Assembly: GCF_014205225.1 (NCBI RefSeq)
Contig: NZ_JACHNB010000001.1
Span: forward strand, 5,437,501-5,501,500
Direction: 5' to 3'
DNA from: Actinoplanes octamycinicus
GTDB lineage: Bacteria > Actinomycetota > Actinomycetes > Mycobacteriales > Micromonosporaceae
DNA length: 64,000 nucleotides
In this document: positions 33,729-41,420 of the stretch, in pieces
Numbering within the stretch: position 1 is the first letter of the stretch
Layout: each line of letters starts with the position of its first letter
Position numbers and translations under genes: made by a program
The notes under the pieces: generated by a model
Database searches by the model: none
What the model was told of the DNA's origin: nothing
What the model saw: the letters and a program-made list of their open reading frames with translations, nothing else

Positions 33729-34720
33729 AGAAGTTCGTCAACGACCCCAAGAACTTCGTGCCCGAGATGCTGGAGGGCCTCGCGCTCGCCCATCCGGACA
33801 CGCTCAGGTACGTACCCGCCTACAACCTGATCATGCGGGCCGACGCGCCGCGCGAGGACAAGGTGTCGATCGTGCAGGGCTCCGGGTCCGGGCACGAACC
33901 GGCGCACGTCATGGTGGTCGGTAGCGGACTGCTCGACGCGGCCTGCCCCGGTGACGTCTTCGCCGCGCCGCCGATGGACTACGTCTACGAGACGGCGAAG
34001 CTGCTGGCCTCCCCGAAAGGCGTACTGCTGCTGGTCAACAACTACACCGGGGACCGGATGGCGTTCGACATGGGCAAGGAGATGGCCGACGCCGACGGTG
34101 TCCGGACCGAGATCCTGACGATCAACGACGACGTCGCGGTGACCGACTCGCTCTACACGGTCGGCCGGCGCGGCGTGGCCGGCAACTTCTTCGTGATCAA
34201 GGCGGTCGGGGCGGCGGCCGAGCAGGGCGCGTCCCTCGACGAGGTGGTCCGGATCGGCCGCAAGGTCAACGACGTGACCCGGACCATGGGCGTCGGGCTG
34301 ACCGCCTGCACCCCGCCGGCGAAAGGCTCGCCGCTGTTCGAGCTCGGGCCGGACGAGATGGAGTTCGGCGTCGGCATCCACGGCGAGCCGGGCCGCGAAC
34401 GCCGCCGGCTGACCGACGCGGACGCCATCGTGGACGCCCTGCTCGACGCGGTGGTCCCGGACCTGCCCTACCGCTCCGGCGACCGGGTCGCCCTCATGAT
34501 CAACGGCCTGGGCGGCACCCCGATCAGCGAACTGTACGTGGCCTACCGCCACGCCCACCGCCGCCTGGTCGACCAGGGAATCCAGGTGGCCCGCTCCTAC
34601 GTGAACGAATACTGCACGTCGCTCGACATGGCCGGCGCGTCGCTCACCCTGGTCCGCCTCGACGACGAGATCGCGCAGCTGCTCGCCGCCCCCGCCGACG
34701 CCCCGGTGAACCCGTTCTGA
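33725..34720 (+). CDS. dhaK: dihydroxyacetone kinase subunit DhaK
   Basis: 331 aa, complete Dak1/DhaK fold. Substrate-binding elements: G-S-G-S-G-H-E-P-A-H (His57 region), N-N-Y-T-G-D, and F-G-V-G-I-H-G-E-P-G, whose His forms a covalent hemiaminal with the ketone in known DhaK proteins. It phosphorylates dihydroxyacetone or a related short ketose (for example erythrulose) in the cytoplasm together with DhaL. It is the last gene of the operon; the repeat-rich region begins 7 bp later. Confidence 0.93.
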   Translation: MKKFVNDPKNFVPEMLEGLALAHPDTLRYVPAYNLIMRADAPREDKVSIVQGSGSGHEPAHVMVVGSGLLDAACPGDVFAAPPMDYVYETAKLLASPKGVLLLVNNYTGDRMAFDMGKEMADADGVRTEILTINDDVAVTDSLYTVGRRGVAGNFFVIKAVGAAAEQGASLDEVVRIGRKVNDVTRTMGVGLTACTPPAKGSPLFELGPDEMEFGVGIHGEPGRERRRLTDADAIVDALLDAVVPDLPYRSGDRVALMINGLGGTPISELYVAYRHAHRRLVDQGIQVARSYVNEYCTSLDMAGASLTLVRLDDEIAQLLAAPADAPVNPF

Positions 34721-34779
34721 CCGCCCCGCCACCGCAAGGCCCGCCGTGGTCCGGACCGCAGGGCGCCTCGCCGTTGCCC

Positions 34780-34832
34780 GGCTGGTTCCCAGGGGTGTTT
34801 CAACCGCCGTGAGACACCCGTGGGGCCCAGCC
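34780..34832. repeat. 53-bp dispersed palindrome, copy 3
   Basis: ggctggttcccaggggtgtt / gagacacccgtggggcccagcc with a caaccgcc loop. It is the first palindrome downstream of dhaK and could terminate that operon. Confidence 0.85.
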
Positions 34833-34886
34833 AAGCAACCGCGGGGCGCGTCGTGGTCCGGGCCGCGGCGCGCCTCGCGGTGGTTT

Positions 34887-34939
34887 GGCTGGCTCTCTGG
34901 GGTGTTTCAACCGCCGTGAGACACCCGTGGGGCCCAGCC
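34887..34939. repeat. 53-bp dispersed palindrome, copy 4
   Basis: Same loop and right arm as copy 3; the left arm differs at a few bases (ggctggctctctggggtg). This indicates a recent tandem duplication of the unit. Confidence 0.85.
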
Positions 34940-34987
34940 GGACAACCGGGCGGCGCGTCGTGGTCCGGACCAGGGCGTGCCTCGCGG

Positions 34988-35350
34988 TCAGTGGGCGAGG
35001 AGGACGGCGAGGAGGGCCAGGGCGGCGGGGACGGTCTGGACGTAGAGGATGCGGCGGCTGGCGGTGAGGGCGCCGACCACGCCGGCCACCGCCACACAGA
35101 TCAGGAAGAAGAGCTTGGCGGCGAAGCCGGTGTCGCCGCCGGCGATCAGACCGGCGATCAGGCCGGCGGCCAGGAAGCCGTTGTAGAGGCCCTGGTTGAG
35201 GCCGAGGACCTTGGTCTGCTCGGCGAACTCCGGGGTGAGGTTGAACGCCTTGCGGCCCGGCGGCTTGGTCCACAGGAACATCTCCAGCACCAGGATGTAG
35301 AGGTGGATCAACGCGACCAGCGCTACCAGGATGTTCCCGACGATGATCAT
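34988..35350 (-). CDS. DUF1304-family small membrane protein
   Basis: 120 aa, four hydrophobic helices, ATG at 35350. Characteristic DUF1304 segments are L-V-A-L-I-H-L-Y-I-L-V-L-E-M-F-L-W and N-Q-G-L-Y-N-G-F-L-A-A-G-L. The family is found in the inner membranes of many bacteria; its function is unknown. It has no operon partner: SelO lies 115 bp upstream of its start on the same strand. Its stop falls in the third partial spacer of the 107-bp repeat. Confidence 0.88.
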   Translation of the reverse strand: MIIVGNILVALVALIHLYILVLEMFLWTKPPGRKAFNLTPEFAEQTKVLGLNQGLYNGFLAAGLIAGLIAGGDTGFAAKLFFLICVAVAGVVGALTASRRILYVQTVPAALALLAVLLAH

Positions 35351-35465
35351 GGCGCGAGGCTACCCGGGCGGCCGGCCGCCGCGCGGCGTGCGGTCGGCGG
35401 CCGGGGGTCGCGAGGGTGGTCGGCGGTCGGGGAGTGGGGGGCGAGGTGCCCGGTGCCGGGGTGGG

Positions 35466-36926
35466 TCAGGTGCCGCAGAAGGTGCGGTACGGCCCGAAGT
35501 CGCCGGGGGCCGGGTCGGCGTAGCGGGCCAGGCCGGGGCGTTCCTCGAACGGGGCGGCGACCACCTCGACCAGGCGCTCGACCGGGGCGAGGTCGCCCTC
35601 GGTGGCGGCGGCCAGGGCCTCCTCGACCAGGTGGTTGCGCGGGATGTAGATCGGGTTCACGCGGTCCATCACGGCGGCGTCCGGCTTCAGCGCCAGCCAG
35701 CGGGGGAGCCAGGAATCAAAATCGGTCGGGTCCGGGAAGAGGGCACGTGCCGGGTCCGCTTCGCCGCGGGCCGCGCGGGCCAGCGTACGGAAGAAGCTGG
35801 TGTAGTCGACCCGGGCGTCGCGCAGTATCGCCGCGAGATCGGTCACCAGCGCCTCGTCGGCGTCGGAGTGAGCGGCGACGTCCGGGTCGGCGGTGGCGGC
35901 CTGGGCGCGGGCCGTGGTGAGGCCCAGCTTCTCGTGCATGCCCGCCGTCCACGCCGCGTCGAACAGGCCGCCGAAGCGCTCCAGTGACGACACCGCCAGC
36001 GGGACCGCCTGCTCCTGGTCGTCGTGCAGGAGCGGCAGCAGCGACTCGGCGAACCGGGCCAGGTTCCACTGGGCGATGGCGGGCTGGTTCCCGTACGCAT
36101 ACCGCCCGCCGGTGTCGATCGAGCTGTAGACGGTGGCCGGGTCGACCGCCTCCATGAACGCGCACGGGCCGTAGTCGATGGTCTCGCCGGAGATGGTCAT
36201 GTTGTCGGTGTTCATCACGCCGTGCACGAAGCCGACCAGCATCCAGCGGGCGATCAGCGATGCCTGGGCGGCCACCACGGCGTCGAAGAAGCCCAGGTAG
36301 TCGCCGGTCAGCTCGGGGTAGTGCCGGCTGATCGCGTGGTCGGCCAGCCGGCGCAGCAGGCCGGTGTCGCCGGTCGCCCGGGCGAACTGGAAGCTGCCCA
36401 CCCGCAGGTGGCTGGCCGCGACCCGGGCCAGGACGGCGCCCGGCAGCGGGCCCTCCCGGTGCACCGTGCGGCCGGTGGCGACCACGGCGAGCGACCGGGT
36501 GGTCGGGATGCCGAGCGCGTGCATCGCGGTGCTGACCACGAACTCGCGGAGCATCGGGCCGACCGCGGCCAGGCCGTCGCCGCCGCGGGCGAACGGGGTC
36601 CGGCCGGAGCCTTTCAGATGCAGGTCGCGGCCGTCGATCTCGCCGAGCAGCAGGGCCCGGCCGTCGCCGAGCCGGGGCGAATAGCCACCGAACTGGTGCC
36701 CGGCGTACGCCTGGGCGACCGGGTGCGCCCCGGCCGGCGGCTCGGTGCCGGTGAGCAGGCCGGTGGTCAGCTGCTCCGGGGCCAGGCCCAGCTCGGCGGC
36801 GAGCCGCTGGTCGGCGATCAGCACGCGCGGCGCCGGGCAGTCCTCGGCCCGCCAGGCGATGGCCAGCTCGGGCAGCTCGTCGGCGAAGCGGTGGGTCAGG
36901 GTCACGGCCGGAGCGGAAACGTCCAC
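35466..36926 (-). CDS. selO: protein adenylyltransferase SelO (YdiU/UPF0061)
   Basis: 486 aa, GTG at 36926. Pseudokinase-fold AMPylator: N-terminal [17 protein letters not shown], the nucleotide loop [13 protein letters not shown], and the metal site G-V-M-N-T-D-N-M with D-Y-G-P-C. It transfers AMP to Ser, Thr or Tyr of target proteins and is linked to the oxidative stress response. The C-terminus ends T-F-C-G-T, with Cys at the position that is selenocysteine in many eukaryotic SelO proteins. The length is full. Confidence 0.95.
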   Translation of the reverse strand: MDVSAPAVTLTHRFADELPELAIAWRAEDCPAPRVLIADQRLAAELGLAPEQLTTGLLTGTEPPAGAHPVAQAYAGHQFGGYSPRLGDGRALLLGEIDGRDLHLKGSGRTPFARGGDGLAAVGPMLREFVVSTAMHALGIPTTRSLAVVATGRTVHREGPLPGAVLARVAASHLRVGSFQFARATGDTGLLRRLADHAISRHYPELTGDYLGFFDAVVAAQASLIARWMLVGFVHGVMNTDNMTISGETIDYGPCAFMEAVDPATVYSSIDTGGRYAYGNQPAIAQWNLARFAESLLPLLHDDQEQAVPLAVSSLERFGGLFDAAWTAGMHEKLGLTTARAQAATADPDVAAHSDADEALVTDLAAILRDARVDYTSFFRTLARAARGEADPARALFPDPTDFDSWLPRWLALKPDAAVMDRVNPIYIPRNHLVEEALAAATEGDLAPVERLVEVVAAPFEERPGLARYADPAPGDFGPYRTFCGT

Positions 36927-36968
36927 CCATCGACGTTAACCCGTTCTGAGCTGGTCTAACCTCCCGGC

Positions 36969-37322
36969 ATGCGGGCGGTCAATCTCACACTGCGATTCGT
37001 GCTGGAACTGTGCGCGCTGGCTGCTCTGGCGTACGGTGGCTGGCGCCTGCCCGGGCCGATCGCGGTCCGGATCCTGGCGGCGGTCCTGCTGCCGGTGGCC
37101 GCGGCCCTGATCTGGGGCCGCTGGGTGGCGCCGCGCGGCAGTCACCTGCTGCCCGACCCGCAGCGGCTGATCCCGGAGTGGGTGGTCTTCGGCGGGGCCA
37201 CGGTCGCGCTGATCCTTTGCGGTCATCCGGCGCTGGGTGCGGCGCTGGCCGTGCTCGCCGCGCTGAACCGCTGGCTGCTGCACGTGCTCGGGACGTCGAC
37301 CGGCGGCGAGCGGCGGGGCTGA
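36969..37322 (+). CDS. YrdB family protein (DUF2568), small membrane protein
   Basis: 117 aa, four predicted helices, ATG at 36969. The N-terminus L-R-F-V-L-E-L-C-A-L-A-A-L-A-Y-G-G-W and middle W-G-R-W-V-A-P-R-G match DUF2568/YrdB. The function is unknown. It is divergent from selO with 42 bp between the starts. Confidence 0.85.
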   Translation: MRAVNLTLRFVLELCALAALAYGGWRLPGPIAVRILAAVLLPVAAALIWGRWVAPRGSHLLPDPQRLIPEWVVFGGATVALILCGHPALGAALAVLAALNRWLLHVLGTSTGGERRG

Positions 37323-37429
37323 CCCCGGTCGTGTGAAGGTTGCCGATCCGAGACCTGCGGGGGCAGCGGCAGCCATTGATCAACTAGTAACCTGACGCGC
37401 TCACAGGTTCTTTTCAGCACGAGGTGACC

Positions 37430-38218
37430 ATGTCGCAGCCGCAGCCTGCCCCGTGGGGTGGGGCGCCCGCCGATCCCGCTCCGGGCGGATACCCCGCTCC
37501 CGGCGCCTATCCTGCCGGGCAGCCGGCTGGTTACCCGGCTCCCGGGGCCTACCCCGGTCAGCCCGCGCCGGGTGGCTACGCCGCGCAGCCGGTGGCCGCC
37601 GGACAACCGGGCCACCCCGCACCCGCCGGATACCCGGCTCCAGCCCAGGCCGGGCCCGCCGGCTATGCCGCCCCGGGGCAGGTCGCGCCGGGTGGCTACG
37701 CCCAGCCGGGTCAGGCCGGGCCGGGTCAGTACGGGCAGCCGGTGCCGGCGCCCTACGCGGGGCAGGGCGACCCGGGTCAGGGCGGCTACGGCGCGCCGCC
37801 GGCCGGGTATCCGCCGCAGGGCATGCTGGCCTGCCGGTTCTGCGGCTCGGTGCCGGCCGTGCAGACCAAGTTCCGCGGGCACCAGGGGATGCTGGTGCTG
37901 ATGCGGTTCCTCAGCAACGAGGGGCCGTTCTGCCGGGACTGCGGGCTGGGCGTTTTCCGGCACATGACCTCGCGGACGCTGATCCAGGGGTGGTACGGCT
38001 ACGCGTCGTTCATCATCACGCCGTTCACCGTGCTGATGAACCTGTTCCGGCGCACCAGTGTGGCGAACCTGCCGGCGCCGCAGCCGAACCCCTACGGCCC
38101 GAGCCGGCCGCCGATGGACCCGGGCCCGCGCCTGCTGCAGCGCCCGATGACCTGGGCGGGGCTGCTGGTGCCGTTCGCCCTGGCCGCTCTGATCATCTAC
38201 GCGGCCTCACAGAACTGA
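37430..38218 (+). CDS. zinc-ribbon membrane protein with Gly-Tyr-Pro-rich N-terminus
   Basis: 262 aa from the ATG at 37430 (gagg 5 bp upstream; a GTG two codons earlier is less well placed). Residues 1-130 are low-complexity repeats around Y-P-A-P-G-A-Y and P-G-G-Y-A. A zinc ribbon follows: C-R-F-C-G near 136 and C-R-D-C-G near 166, flanking R-G-H-Q-G-M-L-V-L. A hydrophobic stretch (S-F-I-I-T-P-F-T-V-L) and a C-terminal TM helix (L-V-P-F-A-L-A-A-L-I-I-Y) end the protein. I do not know its function; the Tyr-Pro repeats resemble those of the RDD protein at 16.5 kb. Confidence 0.8.
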   Translation: MSQPQPAPWGGAPADPAPGGYPAPGAYPAGQPAGYPAPGAYPGQPAPGGYAAQPVAAGQPGHPAPAGYPAPAQAGPAGYAAPGQVAPGGYAQPGQAGPGQYGQPVPAPYAGQGDPGQGGYGAPPAGYPPQGMLACRFCGSVPAVQTKFRGHQGMLVLMRFLSNEGPFCRDCGLGVFRHMTSRTLIQGWYGYASFIITPFTVLMNLFRRTSVANLPAPQPNPYGPSRPPMDPGPRLLQRPMTWAGLLVPFALAALIIYAASQN

Positions 38219-38230
38219 CCTGACGCGGCG

Positions 38231-38264
38231 ACCGAGGCGGCCGGCGGAGCGGGGCCGCCTCGGT
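38231..38264 (+). terminator. hairpin terminator after the zinc-ribbon gene
   Basis: A perfect 12-bp stem accgaggcggcc (38231-38242) / ggccgcctcggt (38253-38264) with a 10-nt loop, 13 bp past the stop. It also sits 36 bp from the end of the convergent hemerythrin gene and may serve both. Confidence 0.7.
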
Positions 38265-38299
38265 GCGCCGGCACGGTGCTCCGGCCGTACCGGAATCGG

Positions 38300-38806
38300 C
38301 TATTGCTCGTGGTCCTCGATGTATTTCTTCGGGTCCTTGTTGTGGAAGTCGAGGCCCTTGCCCCGCGGATGCTCGGCGAAGAATCGGAGCCACCGCGCGC
38401 CCAGCTCGATCCGCAGCTCCATGCTCGCGTGCTTGCGGAAGTCGGGCAGCACCTCGTCCTCCTCCTCGGCCAGGTGCTCGCTGTTCTCGGTGCGGGCCGC
38501 CCACACCCCGGCCCACCACTCGTCCGAGCCGATCGGGTGCCCGGCCGCCGCCACGATCCCGTCGCGGATCTTGTTGTGGTCGCGGATCGCGTCGTCGGTC
38601 TCCTCCTCCGCGTCCTCGCCGCCGCTGTCGGTCAGCAGGTGCGGGTAGAGGATCTTCTCCTCGGCGTCCGCGTGGATCTCCAGGTGCAGGGCCAGCGGCT
38701 CCCAGATCGCGCGGAGCTCGGCCTCGCCCTGCGCGTCGTCGAGCCGGGCGAACCCGACCCGGAACGCGTGGTGATCTTCCATGATCAGCGCGGTGATGTC
38801 GTCCAT
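38300..38806 (-). CDS. hemerythrin (HHE) domain protein
   Basis: 168 aa single-domain protein, ATG at 38806. Di-iron ligands appear as E-D-H-H-A-F near residue 12, L-H-L-E-I-H-A-D-A-E-E-K-I-L-Y-P near 40-55, R-D-H-N near 75, and a later S-E-H-L-A-E-E-E-D-E-V-L-P. It binds O2 or NO at a non-heme di-iron site in the cytosol, for sensing or detoxification. The tail (F-H-N-K-D-P-K-K-Y) is charged. No partner gene is evident. Confidence 0.92.
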   Translation of the reverse strand: MDDITALIMEDHHAFRVGFARLDDAQGEAELRAIWEPLALHLEIHADAEEKILYPHLLTDSGGEDAEEETDDAIRDHNKIRDGIVAAAGHPIGSDEWWAGVWAARTENSEHLAEEEDEVLPDFRKHASMELRIELGARWLRFFAEHPRGKGLDFHNKDPKKYIEDHEQ

Positions 38807-38835
38807 GCAGGCACCCTAATGCGGGTTGCGGTTCC

Positions 38836-38890
38836 GGGCTGGGCCTCAGGGGTGTCTCAAGGCCCTTGAGACACCCCTGAGGCCCAGCCC
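38836..38890. repeat. 53-bp dispersed palindrome, copy 5 (near-perfect 26-bp stem)
   Basis: gggctgggcctcaggggtgt... and its exact complement form a 26-bp stem around a 3-nt loop (gcc); the 53-bp family core is 38837-38889. This is the best-preserved copy of the family. It lies between the end of the F420 oxidoreductase gene and the start of the hemerythrin gene, where it would act as a terminator. Confidence 0.95.
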
Positions 38891-38950
38891 GGGCAACCGT
38901 GACCGGCGGAACGGCCGTGAGCAACAGCGGACCCGGCCGCCGGGACGAGG

Positions 38951-39889
38951 TCAGAGGAACTCGCGGCGGTACAGGTCGATGAGCTCCCGGTAGTTCGGCC
39001 CGATGTTGGCGATGTAGACCTCGTCGAAACCGGCCTCCTGGTAGGCCTTGAGCTGCTCGGCGTGCCCGGCCGGGTCCGGCCCGCAGACGATCGACTGCTT
39101 CGTCATCTCCGGCGTGACCAGCTCGCTGGCCTGCTCGAAGTGCCGGGGCGAGGGGAGCACCTGGGACAGCTCGCCGGGGACCCCGGCGTTCGCCCAGAGC
39201 CGGTGCGCGATCTCGGCGCCCTCGTCCTCGGTCGGTGCCCAGCAACCCTTGAACCCGCCCTGGACCGGCTTGCCCGTGCCGCCCGCGTCGCGGAACTGCT
39301 GGACCAGGTCGCCGTCCGGCATCGTGGAGACGTAGCCGTCGCCGATCCGGCCGGCCACCTCCAGCGCCTTCGGGCCGAAGGCGGAGACGTAGACCTTCGG
39401 CGGCGTCTCCGGCAGGGTGTAGAGCCGCGCCTGGTCGACCCGGTAGTGCTTGCCGTGGTGGGTGACGAACTCGCCGCCCCACAGCGCGCGCATCACCTCG
39501 ACGGCCTCCTCCAGCATCTCCAGGCGCTCGTCGGCGAACGGCCAGCGCTCGCCGGTGATGTGCTCGTTGAGCGCCTCGCCGGTGCCGACGCCGAGCACGA
39601 ACCGGCCGTCGTGCAGGACCGCGCTGGTCGCCGCGGCCTGGGCCACCACGGCCGGGTGGATCCGCTGGATCGGGCAGGTCACCGCGGTGGTGACCGGGAT
39701 GCTGACCACCTGGCTGAGCGCGCCGATGATCGACCAGACGAACGGGCTCTGGCCCTGCGCGTCGTTCCACGGGTGGTAGTGGTCGGAGATCCACAGGCCC
39801 TGGAAGCCGGCGTCCTGGGCCAGCTTGGCCTGCTCGATCAGCTGGGCCGGGGTGTATTCCTCGCAGGACAGGAAGTATCCGATTCGCAT
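38951..39889 (-). CDS. F420-dependent LLM-class oxidoreductase (TIGR03557 type)
   Basis: 312 aa luciferase-like TIM barrel, ATG at 39889. Family marks: the N-terminal R-I-G-Y-F-L-S-C-E-E-Y, W-I-S-D-H-Y-H-P-W, and G-V-G-T-G-E-A-L-N-E-H. The last is the G-T-G-E-A/N-L-N pattern of F420-binding members such as the F420-dependent glucose-6-phosphate dehydrogenase relatives. It would use reduced F420 for hydride transfer to or from an unknown substrate in the cytosol. It stands alone. Confidence 0.93.
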   Translation of the reverse strand: MRIGYFLSCEEYTPAQLIEQAKLAQDAGFQGLWISDHYHPWNDAQGQSPFVWSIIGALSQVVSIPVTTAVTCPIQRIHPAVVAQAAATSAVLHDGRFVLGVGTGEALNEHITGERWPFADERLEMLEEAVEVMRALWGGEFVTHHGKHYRVDQARLYTLPETPPKVYVSAFGPKALEVAGRIGDGYVSTMPDGDLVQQFRDAGGTGKPVQGGFKGCWAPTEDEGAEIAHRLWANAGVPGELSQVLPSPRHFEQASELVTPEMTKQSIVCGPDPAGHAEQLKAYQEAGFDEVYIANIGPNYRELIDLYRREFL

Positions 39890-40209
39890 ACCGCCCCGAT
39901 ACCCGGTCGGCGGGGGCTCATGCCGGTTCGTCCATGTCCGCGCCGAGCGGCTGGCGGGCGGCGCTGAGCGCGTCGTCGGCGGTGCGCCGACCGTCCATGT
40001 CGTGCTTCGGGTCGGCGGCGATGGTGGGTGCTGAGGCCGTACCGGAAAATGCTTTGACCTGGAGCGAAAAGCGCGGCTTGTCCGATCGATGTGGGAATCT
40101 GGGGGACAGATGTGTGAAATCGGCCCGGGTGGGCATACTGCCGGATGGCAGGGCGACAGGTGGCAAATCCTATGTGGTGTTTGCCAGGACCTACGGCAAG
40201 AATGACGAA
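39890..40209. other. intergenic region before the signalling island
   Basis: 320 bp between the F420 oxidoreductase start and the STAS-ATPase start. It is locally AT-richer around 40045-40080 (ggaaaatgctttgacctggagcg), where a rightward -35-like TTGACC occurs. A short minus-strand frame (39918-40166) is judged too weak to call. Confidence 0.4.
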
Positions 40210-40968
40210 ATGGCGGCCATCAGCTGCGCGGTGAGCCAGGTCGGCACCAGGACTCTGGTGCGGATCCATGGCGAGCTGTCCACGGCGAGCGCCCCGCAGG
40301 TCCGCACCATTCTGCTCAAGTGCCTGGTGGAGCGGCCGGACGCGGTGATCGCCGAGCTGGCCGGGCTGCGGGTGCTGGAGCCGGTCGCGCTGTCGGTCTT
40401 CGGCGTGGTGGCCCGGCAGGCCGCCATGTGGCCGGGGACGCCGCTGCTGCTCAGCGCACCCGGGAGGGAGGTGGCCACATGGTTTTCCTCGGGGCGCTAT
40501 GGCCGGGTGCCGGTGCTCGCCAGCACCGCCGAGGCCCTGGACGTGGAGCCGCGTGAGCGGATGCCGGCGCTGGCCGACAGTCTGTTGCCGGTCGCCGGAG
40601 CGGCCGCGCACGCCCGGCGCCTGGCCGCCGAGGCCTGTGCCCGGTGGGGGCTGGACGAGCTGACCGACGCGGCCCGGATCGTGGCCGGCGAGCTGGTCAC
40701 CAACGCGATGGTGCACGCCGGCACGATGATCGACCTGCGGTTCTCGCTCGGCCGGCGATACCTGATGATCACCGTGCGGGACGGCTCCCGGGAGATGCCG
40801 GAGATCTCCCCGATGGCGTCGGTGGATCCGCTGGCACCCCGCGGGCTGCTGCTCGTCGAGCAGTTCGCCCGGCGCTGGGGCGCCGTCCCGGCCGAGGGCG
40901 GCAAGGTGGTCTGGGCCAGCCTCAGCGGTGTGCCGGAGCCCGGCGCACGACGGTCTGGAAGAGGCTGA
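40210..40968 (+). CDS. STAS-HATPase_c fusion (anti-sigma-factor kinase type), paralogue 1
   Basis: 252 aa from the ATG at 40210. Residues 1-105 are a STAS-like domain (T-L-V-R-I-H-G-E-L-S-T-A-S-A-P); residues about 125-245 are an RsbW/SpoIIAB-type ATPase: E-A-C-A-R-W-G, I-V-A-G-E-L-V-T-N-A-M-V-H-A-G-T (N box), and R-G-L-L-L-V-E-Q. Such ATPases bind sigma factors or phosphorylate STAS antagonists; here kinase and antagonist-like domain are one polypeptide. It is close in sequence and layout to 44621-45340. Its last 47 bp overlap the convergent STAS gene. Confidence 0.85.
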   Translation: MAAISCAVSQVGTRTLVRIHGELSTASAPQVRTILLKCLVERPDAVIAELAGLRVLEPVALSVFGVVARQAAMWPGTPLLLSAPGREVATWFSSGRYGRVPVLASTAEALDVEPRERMPALADSLLPVAGAAAHARRLAAEACARWGLDELTDAARIVAGELVTNAMVHAGTMIDLRFSLGRRYLMITVRDGSREMPEISPMASVDPLAPRGLLLVEQFARRWGAVPAEGGKVVWASLSGVPEPGARRSGRG

Positions 40969-41266
40969 GCAGCCCGGCGGTGGCCAGCACCCCGTGCACC
41001 ACCCCGCGCGCGTTCACCACCTGGTACGAGCGGGCGTGCTGGAGCGCCGCGGCCCGCCCCTCGAGCAGCGCGCGGATCCCGGCCGCGGCCAGGAACGGCA
41101 CCCGCTCCAGGTCGACGATCACCACGGTCACCCCGGGCTGGGCGGCGGCGTTGCCGATGATCTGGGCCAGCACGTCGCTGACCTCGTCGTCGATCTCGCC
41201 GCGAACCGCGAGCCGGATGAGGCCCGCGCCCTCGTCGTGCTTGCTCACCGCGAACGCGCCCGTCAT
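40922..41266 (-). CDS. STAS-domain protein (anti-sigma factor antagonist type)
   Basis: 114 aa from the ATG at 41266, right after cggggggaac. A single STAS fold: I-R-L-A-V-R-G-E-I-D-D-E-V, V-V-I-V-D-L-E-R-V-P-F-L-A-A-A-G-I-R-A-L. The canonical phosphorylation motif F-x-D-S-S/T-G is F-L-A-A-A-G here, so Asp and the phosphorylatable Ser are both missing. It would bind an ATPase partner without being switched off by phosphorylation. It converges on the STAS-ATPase gene with overlapping 3' ends. Confidence 0.85.
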   Translation of the reverse strand: MTGAFAVSKHDEGAGLIRLAVRGEIDDEVSDVLAQIIGNAAAQPGVTVVIVDLERVPFLAAAGIRALLEGRAAALQHARSYQVVNARGVVHGVLATAGLLSLFQTVVRRAPAHR

Positions 41267-41420
41267 GTTCCCCCCGCCCGGATAAGGCTCTGCCAGGGTT
41301 TCCCATCGCTGATGATGACCCGTGCCGGGTCGTCCGCGTGGACTTGTCACCCTAACCATGGCGGGGCGGATCCGCACGGGGTCGGCGTTTCGGCCGATTG
41401 TGATGGGGAACCCGAACGGT

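Larger units (their letters stand above)
34727..34990. repeat. 107-bp tandem unit (spacer + palindrome), about 2.5 copies
   Basis: Two full units, each a 54-bp spacer (accgc-ggcgcgtcgtggtccgg...cctcgcggtgg type) plus the 53-bp palindrome; palindromes start at 34780 and 34887, 107 bp apart. A third partial spacer follows. The same composite unit recurs at 61.6 kb. It fills the gap between dhaK and the convergent DUF1304 gene. Confidence 0.85.

Noticed and set aside
39918..40166. Short minus-strand open frame of 82 codons ending A-D-M-D-E-P-A
   Set aside because: Its C-terminal 35 residues look protein-like, but the N-terminal half does not, no ribosome binding site precedes any start, and it lies in the likely promoter region of the STAS-ATPase gene. 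Left undecided.
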